Shown: one piece after another, positions 1 through 6,928 of the stretch | Layout: the number at the start of each line of letters is the position of its first letter | Numbering within the stretch: position 1 is the first letter of the stretch | NCBI RefSeq assembly: GCF_036075115.1 | Contig: NZ_CP107958.1 | Location: 7,750,001 to 7,814,000, forward strand | Source: Streptomyces sp. NBC_00377 | GTDB lineage: Bacteria > Actinomycetota > Actinomycetes > Streptomycetales > Streptomycetaceae | Direction: 5' to 3' | DNA: 64,000 bases | Program-made: the position numbers and the translations under genes | Notes under the pieces: model-generated | What the model was told of the DNA's origin: nothing | Databases searched by the model: none | The model's input: only the letters and a program-made list of their open reading frames with translations

Positions 1-69
1 CTCGTCCCGGGCAAGGCGCTCGCCGAACTGCCGGACGCGGTCGTGCTGGAGGGGCTCGGCGTGGCCTGA
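1..69 (+). CDS. C-terminal end of an unidentified protein
   Basis: The first 69 bases read as one open frame of 22 codons and a TGA stop, ending in ...VVLEGLGVA. The residues have normal Streptomyces composition and third-position GC. The gene begins outside the window and too little remains to name a family. Confidence 0.55.
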   Translation, partial: LVPGKALAELPDAVVLEGLGVA

Positions 70-80
70 CCTCAGCCCCG

Positions 81-168
81 CGCTCACGCGATCCGCTCAC
101 GCGATCCGCTCACGCGATCCGCTCACGCGATCCGCTCACGCGATCCGCTCACGCGATCCGCTCACGCG
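81..168. repeat. 13-bp tandem repeat, six copies plus a partial
   Basis: The unit CGCTCACGCGATC repeats head to tail six times without mismatch from 81 to 158, followed by a ten-base partial copy. It lies between the stop of the upstream partial gene (69) and the end of the cation exporter gene (269). No gene is seen in 70-268; the rest is irregular GC-rich sequence. The perfect copies suggest recent slippage. Confidence 0.9.
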
Positions 169-268
169 CGTCGCTCGACTCCGAGCGCTCGCCCGCACCG
201 TTCGGCCCTGCCCGCCGCTCGACTGCTCGGCCCTGCGTCGGTCTCTCGCGCCGCTCGGCGCGCCGGTC

Positions 269-1411
269 TCAGGCCGCCGTGTGGTGGGCGAGGGCCAGAT
301 GCGGGTCGTCCTCGCCCGGTACCGGGGCCGGATCCGCGTGCACCAGCGCGGCCGTCAGGCGCGGTACGGCGTGCAGCAGGGCGTGTTCGGCCGCCACGGC
401 GACGGCGTGCGCCCGGCGTACCGTCGCCTCACCGTCCACGACGACCGCCACCTCGGCCCGTAGCCGGTGCCCGATCCAGCGCAGCCGCAGCTCGCCGACC
501 GCGCGGACCCCCTCGACCTCCCGCAGCGCCCGCTCGGCCCGGTCCACCAGGGCGGGGTCGACCGCGTCCATCACCCGCCGGAACACCTCCCGCGCCGCGT
601 CGCGCAGCACCAGCGCGATCGCCGCCGTGATCGCCAAGCCGACCAACGGGTCGGCGAGCTGCCATCCCAGCGCGGAGCCGCCCGCGCCCAGCAGTACCGC
701 CAGTGAGGTGAAGCCGTCCGTGCGCGCGTGCAGCCCGTCGGCGACCAGCGCTGCCGAGCCGATCGAACGTCCGACGCGGATGCGGTAGCGCGCGACCCAC
801 TCGTTGCCCGCGAAACCCGCCAGCGCGGCCACGGCGACCGCGCCGAGCTGCTCGACGGGGCGGGGGTCCATCAGGCGCTCGACCGCCGTCCACCCGGCGA
901 AAGCCGCCGACGCGGCGATGGTCAGCACGATCGCGATGCCCGCCAGGTCCTCGGCCCGCCCGTAGCCGTAGGTGAAGCGGCGGGTGGCCGGCCGCCGGCC
1001 CAGCACGAAGGCGATGCCCAGGGGTACGGCCGTGAGCGCGTCCGCCGCGTTGTGCACCGTGTCTCCGAGCAGCGCCACCGAGCCGGACAGCGCGACGACC
1101 ACCGCCTGCCCGACGGCTGTCACACCCAGCACCGCCAGGGAGACCCACAGCGCGCGCATGCCCCGGGCCGACGACTCCAGCGCCGGGTCCAGCTTGTCGG
1201 CGCTCTCGTGCGAGTGCGGCGTGAGCAGGTGGGCGACCCGGTGGCGCAGGCCGGGGGAGGCGGGTGAGGAGGCGTGGTGGGGGTGCTCGTGGGCCTGCTC
1301 GACCGCGTGCCCGCGGTGGCGCCAGTGCTCCTGCTCGTGGTGGTGTCCGTGCTCCTGGTGGTGCCCGCGGTCGTGCCGGTGCCCGTGCTCGTGGTCGTGC
1401 CGCTCCCTCAC
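269..1411 (-). CDS. CDF-family cation (probably zinc) efflux protein with His-rich N-terminus
   Basis: This 380-residue protein is a cation diffusion facilitator that would export Zn2+ or a similar divalent metal across the cell membrane by proton antiport. The two conserved metal-site HxxxD motifs are visible, HNAAD at about residues 120-124 and HARTD at about 228-232, within a six-helix membrane domain (about 85-280) followed by a cytoplasmic ferredoxin-like domain. The N-terminal 50 residues contain 18 histidines, a probable metal-binding tail. The GTG start at 1411 is preceded by a GGAAGGG ribosome site. It is divergent from an ArsR-type repressor gene at 1473, which implies metal-dependent control. 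The family is clear; the exact metal is inferred. Confidence 0.9.
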   Translation of the reverse strand: MRERHDHEHGHRHDRGHHQEHGHHHEQEHWRHRGHAVEQAHEHPHHASSPASPGLRHRVAHLLTPHSHESADKLDPALESSARGMRALWVSLAVLGVTAVGQAVVVALSGSVALLGDTVHNAADALTAVPLGIAFVLGRRPATRRFTYGYGRAEDLAGIAIVLTIAASAAFAGWTAVERLMDPRPVEQLGAVAVAALAGFAGNEWVARYRIRVGRSIGSAALVADGLHARTDGFTSLAVLLGAGGSALGWQLADPLVGLAITAAIALVLRDAAREVFRRVMDAVDPALVDRAERALREVEGVRAVGELRLRWIGHRLRAEVAVVVDGEATVRRAHAVAVAAEHALLHAVPRLTAALVHADPAPVPGEDDPHLALAHHTAA

Positions 1412-1466
1412 GTCGATCCCTTCCGGTGCGCCGAGGTGGACGCGCGTCCGTCCACACCGCCATTAT

Positions 1467-1482
1467 GTGCGTATGAGCGCAC
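1467..1482. promoter_or_regulatory. Candidate metal-repressor operator
   Basis: GTGCG and CGCAC form a perfect inverted repeat around a 6-base spacer, inside the 61-base gap between the divergent exporter and ArsR genes and overlapping the ArsR start. Position and symmetry fit an ArsR/SmtB operator. There is no experimental or comparative support here. Confidence 0.4.
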
Positions 1483-1835
1483 GCATGCACCTGTCACCTG
1501 CGCACCATGCGCACCCGCGCACCCCCGGCGAGGAGCAGTTCGCCCTTGCCGCCGAGCTCCTCGCCCTGCTCGGCGACCGCACCCGGCTCACCCTGCTGCA
1601 CGCGCTGACCTCGGGCGAAGCCGACGTCACGACGCTGACGGAAGTCTGCGCGGCGGCCCGGCCGGCCGTGAGCCAGCACCTGGCGCGGCTGCGGCTGGCC
1701 GGGCTGGTGAGCACCCGCAAGGAGGGGCGCCGGGTGATCTACTCGCTCTCCGACGGCCATCTGCGCCGCCTGGTCGACGAGGCGCTGAACGTGGCGGACC
1801 ACCGGCTCGGGGACGAGCCGGTGCACGACGACTGA
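1473..1835 (+). CDS. ArsR/SmtB-family metal-responsive repressor
   Basis: A 120-residue winged helix-turn-helix protein of normal ArsR length. The recognition region reads ARPAVSQHLARLRLAGLVS (about 63-80), followed by the wing KEGRRVIYSL. The last helix carries D94-x-H96 and H110, close to the alpha-5 metal site (DxH...H) of zinc/nickel sensors such as SmtB and CzrA, though the usual intermediate His is not in register. It is expected to repress the divergent CDF exporter and release DNA when metal binds. ATG at 1473 is chosen; a GTG at 1467 is also in frame. Confidence 0.88.
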   Translation: MSARMHLSPAHHAHPRTPGEEQFALAAELLALLGDRTRLTLLHALTSGEADVTTLTEVCAAARPAVSQHLARLRLAGLVSTRKEGRRVIYSLSDGHLRRLVDEALNVADHRLGDEPVHDD

Positions 1836-1845
1836 CCCGGCCGGT

Positions 1846-2771
1846 TCAGTAGTGCGCGGCCGTTCCGAGGTACTGCTCGGCGAACGCGGCGGCAGCGGTG
1901 GGAGAGGCGAACAGGCGGCGCAGCCGGGCGACCGTGGTGCCCGCGCGGCGCTTCTCGATCAGCCGCCCCTCGGTGAGCGGTGGGGCCTCCGCCGCATCGA
2001 GGCGCCGGCGCAGTTCGGACCAGACCCGGTCGTGGGGCCAGTTCCCGGGGTCGTCACCGGGCGGGCACTGGAGGTAGTAACGGGTCACCTCGGGACTGCG
2101 CGCCATGTGCCCGGCGAACCCGTTCGGATGGACGCCGAACAGCACACAGTCGGAGGACGGCGGCGCCTCGGCGAGCAGCGCCGGCCAGCCCATGCCGTAG
2201 TCGTGCCGCGCGATCCGGGCCCGCCCCGGCACCAGGGCGGCGCGGCTCACTCCGCGCGCCCCGTCAGCGCCCACGACGAAGTCGCAGGTCAGCACCTGCC
2301 GTTCGGGGGCGCCGGGGCGGGTGTACGACACGGAGGGGCGGCCCGTGTCCAGGTCGTGCAGTGCGACGTCGCGCACCGAGAAGCGGGCGTCACCGCCGCG
2401 TACGTCGACGTACTCGCGGACGAGGTCCGTCACCAGCAACGGCTGTGGATACACTCAGTGGTGACGGCCGGTCAGTTCGGTGTAGGGGAAGCGGTGGCGT
2501 TCGCCGTCGAAGCGGAACTCGCAGGCGGAGTGCCGCTGGGCCCGCGCCAAGAGGTTGTGCGCCAGGCCGCGTTGGCGCAGGCCGAGGACGGCCCACTCCT
2601 CGATGACGCCGGCACGCGGCCGCCGCTCGATGAACTCACGGCTCTCCGTCTCCAGTACGACGCAGTCGACGGACGCGGCCCGCAGGACGTTGCCGACGGT
2701 GAGACCCGCGGGGCCCGCGCCCACGACGACGACCGGAGTGTGGTGGGGGAAGGGGAGTCGGTCACCCGCAC
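1846..2771 (-). pseudogene. pobA: Decayed 4-hydroxybenzoate 3-monooxygenase (pobA-like)
   Basis: The translation matches the flavin hydroxylase family of PobA: an N-terminal dinucleotide fold (VVVVGAGPAGLTVGNVL), RAGVIEEW, FRFDGERHRF, the DG motif VVGADGARGVSR, and a C-terminal FAEQYLG. It is broken three ways. An in-frame TGA at 2455-2457 follows ELTGRHH. Sequence after LIEKR (near 1945) jumps straight to the family's C-terminus, losing roughly 150 residues including the GDAAH FAD motif. No start codon lies in frame; GTG codons at 2771 and 2765 are in another frame, suggesting a further small indel in the C-run near 2750. Loss of protocatechuate formation from 4-hydroxybenzoate by this copy is inferred. 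Confidence 0.85.
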
Positions 2772-2815
2772 AGTATGGGCGGGCTCCCGGGCCCGCCGGG
2801 GGAAGCGCCGGCAGG

Positions 2816-3223
2816 TCAGCCCAGCCGGGGGATCTCGATCGCCGGGCAGCGGTCCATGACCATCTCCAGGCCCGCGGCCCGGGTACGGTCGTAGGCCGCC
2901 TGGTCGATGACACCGAGCTGGAACCACACCGCCTTCGCCCCCTTGGTGACCGCCTCGTCGGCGACGGCCCCCGCGAGTTCGCCGTTGACGAAGACGTCGA
3001 CGACGTCCACCTCGAAGGGGATGTCCGCGAGGGAGGCGTACCCCCGCTCCCCGTGCACCGTCTCCGCCTTCGGGTGGACGGGGACGACCCGCTTGCCGAA
3101 GCGCTGGAGGACCTCGGCCACCCCGTAGGCCGCCCGCCCGCGGTTCGTCGACAGGCCCACCACGGCCCAGGTGTCACCGAGTCCGGTGAGGATCTTGCGG
3201 ATCGCTGCCTCGTCGCCGTACAC
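2816..3223 (-). CDS. CoA-binding domain protein (YccU type)
   Basis: A 135-residue single-domain protein with a Rossmann-like CoA-binding fold: WAVVGLSTNRGRAAYGVAEV near the N-terminus and KAVWFQLGVIDQAAYDRTRAAGL near the C-terminus, matching the succinyl-CoA-synthetase-alpha-like CoA_binding_2 family. Its cellular role is unknown. The GTG start at 3223 sits eight bases after an AAGGAGG ribosome site, which rules out the long upstream extension. It is tail to head with the pobA remnant. Confidence 0.85.
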   Translation of the reverse strand: MYGDEAAIRKILTGLGDTWAVVGLSTNRGRAAYGVAEVLQRFGKRVVPVHPKAETVHGERGYASLADIPFEVDVVDVFVNGELAGAVADEAVTKGAKAVWFQLGVIDQAAYDRTRAAGLEMVMDRCPAIEIPRLG

Positions 3224-3322
3224 CGGCGGCCTCCTTGGATCGGAAAGGAACACTCGTCGACCACAACAGTGCGCGCCGGACCCTGATTCCGGCCCCTGCC
3301 TGCGAAGTCGCCCCCGCCCGCC

Positions 3323-3334
3323 TAGGCTCGCCTC
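3323..3334 (+). promoter_or_regulatory. -10 element giving a leaderless transcript
   Basis: TAGGCT at 3323-3328 lies six bases before the GTG start at 3335, so transcription would begin at or next to the start codon. No convincing -35 hexamer is seen. Confidence 0.4.
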
Positions 3335-4093
3335 GTGCTGCGCATCATCGACGCCCGAACCGGCGAACCCGTAGTCGCCGCCCCCGTCCGCCGTGGCCTG
3401 ACCCGGGTGGAGGCGCACGCCTCCGGCTACGGCGCAGGGTCGCTGAGGGTCCTTCTCGTCGCCGACCTGCTCGTCCGTGCGCTGGAACTCGGCGGCACAC
3501 CCGTCTGGGCGCTGCTGTCCGGTGAGGACGATCAGGCGGAGCTCAGAGCCGGGGCCACGGCGCTCGGCACGCATCCCTTCGAGGACGGCCGCGACCTCGG
3601 CGCGGGCGCCGGAGTGGGCGAGGCGCAGATCCTGCACGTGGTGGCGGAGGGCGGCCCGGCCCCGGACGGGGGCCGGATCGCCGTCGCGCCGGCGCAGGGG
3701 GCCGTCCCCGGGGGGCCGCCGTCGGGCCAGGTACGAGAGGGACCGGACACGGAGTGGGCCGTCCTGCGGCTCGCGCTCCTCTCCCGGCCCCGCACTGAGC
3801 CCCTCCAACTCGACGCGGACGTGCTGGCCGAGGCGCGGGACACCCTCGCACGCTGGCGGCGAGCCGTCGCCGAGTGGGCGCGGCGGCCCTCGCGGCCGGT
3901 TCCCGACGAGGTGCGCAGCCGACTGCGCGGCGCCTGGGAAGACGACCTCGACCTGCCCGAGGTGCTGCGGGTGCTGCGCTGGGCGGAGGACGCCGGCCCC
4001 GAGCTGCCGGAGGGCGCCCGCTTCGAGACGTACGCCTACGCCGACCGCCTCCTGGGCCTCGACCTCATGCGCGACGTGGGAGGCCCGGCGTGA
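3335..4093 (+). CDS. Degenerate cysteinyl-tRNA-synthetase-like protein
   Basis: This 252-residue protein resembles a shrunken class I CysRS/MshC. The N-terminus (LRIIDARTGEPV, then SLRVLLVADLLVRALELGG) follows the first strand and helix of the CysRS Rossmann fold, and the C-terminus (LAEARDTLARWRRAV, WEDDLDLPEVLRVLRWAED, ADRLLGLDL) follows the CysRS helical domain. The zinc ligands, the HIGH signature and KMSKS are absent, so aminoacylation is unlikely. Its stop overlaps the start of the SixA-like gene by four bases (GTGA), so the two are translationally coupled. The family assignment is pattern recognition; the function is unknown. Confidence 0.7.
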   Translation: MLRIIDARTGEPVVAAPVRRGLTRVEAHASGYGAGSLRVLLVADLLVRALELGGTPVWALLSGEDDQAELRAGATALGTHPFEDGRDLGAGAGVGEAQILHVVAEGGPAPDGGRIAVAPAQGAVPGGPPSGQVREGPDTEWAVLRLALLSRPRTEPLQLDADVLAEARDTLARWRRAVAEWARRPSRPVPDEVRSRLRGAWEDDLDLPEVLRVLRWAEDAGPELPEGARFETYAYADRLLGLDLMRDVGGPA

Positions 4094-4641
4094 ACCGGCC
4101 CGGCGGCGGGACACCGCCGCGCCGGCTGGTCGTGCTGCGGCACGCCAAATCGGCCTGGCCGGCGGGTGTGCCCGACCACGAGCGGCCGCTCGCCCCGCGC
4201 GGCCGGCGGGACGCGCCGGCCGCGGGCCGCGTGCTGGCCGGCGCCGGCTGCCTCCCGGACCTGGCCCTGTGCTCCACCGCCGCCCGCGCCCGCGCGACCT
4301 GGGAGTCGGCCGCCGCCGAGTGGGGCGCCCCGCCCCCGGTGCGCTTCGACCCACGGCTCTACGGGGCCGACGTCCCCGAACTCCTGGACGTCGTGCACGA
4401 GACGCCGGCGGCCGTCGGGACGCTGCTGCTGGTCGGGCACAACCCCGGCCTCCAGGAGCTGGTCCTCGAACTGGCCGGGGACGGTCCCGACGACGCCCTG
4501 GACGAGGTGCGGCTGAAGTTCCCGACCTCGGCGACCGCCGTCCTGACCTGGTACGGACCCGGCTGGTCCGCCCTGACCCCGGGCACGGCTCTGCTCACGT
4601 CGATGGCCGTGCCGAGGGGCCGGAAGCCGCCCTCGGCCTGA
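4090..4641 (+). CDS. SixA-type phosphohistidine phosphatase
   Basis: A 183-residue histidine phosphatase of the phosphoglycerate-mutase superfamily. The catalytic RHG-like motif is LVVLRHAKSAWP (the His at about residue 18 takes the phosphate), and the second catalytic His is in LLLVGHNPGLQE. SixA proteins remove phosphate from His of phosphorelay or PTS proteins; the partner here is not known. The GTG start overlaps the upstream stop by four bases, indicating one operon with the CysRS-like gene. Confidence 0.88.
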   Translation: MNRPGGGTPPRRLVVLRHAKSAWPAGVPDHERPLAPRGRRDAPAAGRVLAGAGCLPDLALCSTAARARATWESAAAEWGAPPPVRFDPRLYGADVPELLDVVHETPAAVGTLLLVGHNPGLQELVLELAGDGPDDALDEVRLKFPTSATAVLTWYGPGWSALTPGTALLTSMAVPRGRKPPSA

Positions 4642-4764
4642 GAACCCGTCCTGACCGACGCGCACGCGCGGCCCTCGCCCGGGACCGGCTTCCGCGCCGC
4701 GACACCTCCCCCAACGTCGCCCGTCGACCGCACCTGCGACGACGGCGACCCGGCGAGCACCGCA

Positions 4765-4776
4765 TAGGCTGGCCGG
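4765..4776 (+). promoter_or_regulatory. -10 element for leaderless yigZ transcript
   Basis: TAGGCT at 4765-4770 is six bases before the ATG at 4777, the same geometry as at 3323. No ribosome-binding site is present before this ATG, which agrees with leaderless translation. Confidence 0.4.
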
Positions 4777-5403
4777 ATGCAGGACGAGTACCGGACGATC
4801 CTCCACGCGGGCGTGCACGAGACCGAGGTCAACCGTTCCCGCTTCCTGTGCGCCCTCGCCCCGGCGGCCACCGAGCGGGAGGCCCAGGACTTCATCGCGT
4901 CCGTCCGCAAGGAGCACTCCGACGCCACCCACAACTGCTGGGCGTACGTCATCGGCGCCGACGCCTCCGTGCAGAAGGCGAGCGACGACGGCGAACCCGG
5001 CGGCACGGCCGGCGTCCCGATGCTCCAGATGCTGCTGCGCCGCGACATGCGGTACGTCGTCGCCGTCGTCACCCGCTACTACGGCGGGGTCAAGCTCGGG
5101 GCCGGCGGCCTCATCCGGGCCTACGGCGGCTCGGTGGGCGAGGCCCTCGACGCCCTCGGCACTCTCACCCGCCGCCGCTTCCGGCTCGCCACGGTGACCG
5201 TGGACCACCAGCGCGCCGGCAAGGTGCAGAACGACCTGCACTCGACGGGACGCGCGGTACGGGACGTCCGCTACGGCGAGCGGGTCACCATCGAGATCGG
5301 CCTGCCGGACGCCGACGTGGACGCCTTCCGCGCCTGGCTCGCGGACGCGACGTCGGGAACGGCCGGGTTCGAGCTGGGCGGGGAGGCCTACGGGGACGCG
5401 TGA
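4777..5403 (+). CDS. YigZ/IMPACT family protein
   Basis: A 208-residue protein of typical family length. The UPF0029 N-terminal domain carries the signature SRFLCALAPA...HNCWAYVIG and GEPGGTAGVPML, followed by VVTRYYGGVKLGAGGLIRAY; the C-terminal third is the ferredoxin-like DUF1949 domain. Family members are linked to translation regulation in eukaryotes (IMPACT), but the bacterial role is unsettled. It stands alone, with repeats downstream. Confidence 0.92.
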   Translation: MQDEYRTILHAGVHETEVNRSRFLCALAPAATEREAQDFIASVRKEHSDATHNCWAYVIGADASVQKASDDGEPGGTAGVPMLQMLLRRDMRYVVAVVTRYYGGVKLGAGGLIRAYGGSVGEALDALGTLTRRRFRLATVTVDHQRAGKVQNDLHSTGRAVRDVRYGERVTIEIGLPDADVDAFRAWLADATSGTAGFELGGEAYGDA

Positions 5404-5764
5404 GCGCGCCGCGTGATCGTGAGGCCGGAGTCGTGAGGCCGGAGTCGTTCACCCGGTCCGTGATGCCAGGCCGTGATGCCCGGTCGGTGATGACCGGCCC
5501 GTGATGACCGGCCCGTGATGACCGGCCCGTGATGACCGGCCCGTGATGACCGGCCCGTGTGTTCGGTCCGTGGTTCACGAGTCCTGAGGTGCGGTCCGTG
5601 AGGCGTGCATCCGTGCGGCCCGGTCCGTGACGAGTGACACGTGACATGGCGAGCCGGAAGGCGGGCCGAAATGTCCGGAACGGCTCGTTGTGTCGCCCGG
5701 TATGACGGTGCGATACGGGAGTAACCGCCCGTGCTGTCGGACCCGGCCGTTAGTCTCGGGGATC
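5404..5764. other. Gene-free stretch upstream of sbcD
   Basis: This 361-base gap contains imperfect GTGATGCC/GTGAGGCC-type repeats (5413-5486), the perfect 14-bp array at 5487-5556, then unique sequence. TAGTCT at 5751-5756 lies eight bases before the sbcD ATG and is a possible -10 box for a nearly leaderless transcript. No gene is supported in it. Confidence 0.6.
5487..5556. repeat. 14-bp tandem repeat, five perfect copies
   Basis: GTGATGACCGGCCC repeats five times head to tail without change, with related degenerate units on both sides. It is non-coding and adjacent to the start of the sbcDC operon. Confidence 0.9.
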
Positions 5765-6928
5765 ATGAGGCTCCTGCACACTTCCGACTGGCACCTCGGC
5801 CGGGCGTTCCACCGGGTGAACATGCTCGGCGCCCAGGCCGAGTTCATCGGGCACCTCGTCACGACCGTGCGGGAGCGCGAGGTCGACGCGGTGGTCGTGT
5901 CGGGAGACGTGTACGACCGCGCGGTGCCGCCGCTCGCCGCGGTCGAGCTGTTCGACGACGCCCTGCACCGGCTCGCCGGCCTCGGCGTGCCCACGGTGAT
6001 GATCTCCGGGAACCACGACTCGGCCCGCCGACTCGGGGTCGGAGCCGGGCTCATCGGCCGCGCCGGCATCCACCTGCGCACCGATCCGACGGCGGCGGGG
6101 ACGCCGGTGGTCCTCGCGGACGCCTTCGGCGAGGTCGCCTTCTACGGCCTGCCCTATCTCGAACCCGCCCTCGTCAAGGACGAGTTCGGCGTGGAGAAGG
6201 CCGGCCACGAGACCGTGCTGGCCGCCGCGATGGACCGGGTCCGCGCCGACCTGGCCGCACGCGCGCGTGGTACACGGTCCGTCGTCCTCGCCCATGCCTT
6301 CGTCACCGGCGGCGAGCCCAGCGACAGCGAGCGGGACATCACCGTCGGCGGGGTCGCCTCCGTGCCCGCCGGGGTCTTCGACGGCGTCGACTACACGGCG
6401 CTCGGACACCTGCACGGCTGCCAGACCATCACCGAGCGCGTGCGCTACTCCGGCTCCCCGCTGCCGTACTCCTTCTCGGAGAGCGAGCACCGCAAGACCA
6501 TGTGGCTCGTCGACCTCGGCGCAGGCGGGGAGATCGAGGCCGAGCGGATCGACTGCCCGGTGCCGCGGGCGCTGGCCCGGGTCCGCGGCCCGCTGGAGGA
6601 ACTGCTCGCCGATCCCGCCCTCACGCGCCACGAGGACGCCTGGGTCGAGGCGACGCTCACCGACGCCGTCCGTCCGGCCGACCCCATGGCCCGGCTCATC
6701 CAGCGCTTCCCGCACACCCTGAGCCTCGCCTTCGCCCCCGAGCGCGCGCCCGACGACCCCGATGTCTCGTACGCCCGGCGTCTCGCCGACCGGGACGACC
6801 AGGAGATCGCCGAGGACTTCGTGGCACATGTGCGCGGGGCGGGGCCCGACGCCCGCGAGCAGGACGTCCTGCGGGACGCGTTCGACGCGGTGCGCGCGGA
6901 CGACGCGGTACGGGAGGTGGCGCGGTGA
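5765..6928 (+). CDS. sbcD: Exonuclease subunit SbcD
   Basis: A 387-residue Mre11-type nuclease that with SbcC cuts DNA hairpins and protein-blocked ends. The calcineurin-like metal motifs are all present: SDWHLGR (about residues 7-13), SGDVYD, SGNHDS, VLAHAF and LGHLHG; a C-terminal capping domain follows. ATG at 5765 is the first start matching the family's MRLLHTSDWH beginning. Its stop overlaps the sbcC start by four bases (GTGA), so the subunits are coupled. Confidence 0.97.
   Translation: MRLLHTSDWHLGRAFHRVNMLGAQAEFIGHLVTTVREREVDAVVVSGDVYDRAVPPLAAVELFDDALHRLAGLGVPTVMISGNHDSARRLGVGAGLIGRAGIHLRTDPTAAGTPVVLADAFGEVAFYGLPYLEPALVKDEFGVEKAGHETVLAAAMDRVRADLAARARGTRSVVLAHAFVTGGEPSDSERDITVGGVASVPAGVFDGVDYTALGHLHGCQTITERVRYSGSPLPYSFSESEHRKTMWLVDLGAGGEIEAERIDCPVPRALARVRGPLEELLADPALTRHEDAWVEATLTDAVRPADPMARLIQRFPHTLSLAFAPERAPDDPDVSYARRLADRDDQEIAEDFVAHVRGAGPDAREQDVLRDAFDAVRADDAVREVAR

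Noticed and set aside
429..1490. Long Arg/Pro/Gly-rich open frame opposite and out of phase with the CDF gene
   Set aside because: Its composition is that of a high-GC shadow frame, and the CDF frame has clear family motifs on the same DNA.
2455..2457. A frameshift as the cause of the pobA break
   Set aside because: The sequences on both sides of the TGA are in the same frame, so this point is a nonsense codon; the internal deletion is a separate lesion.
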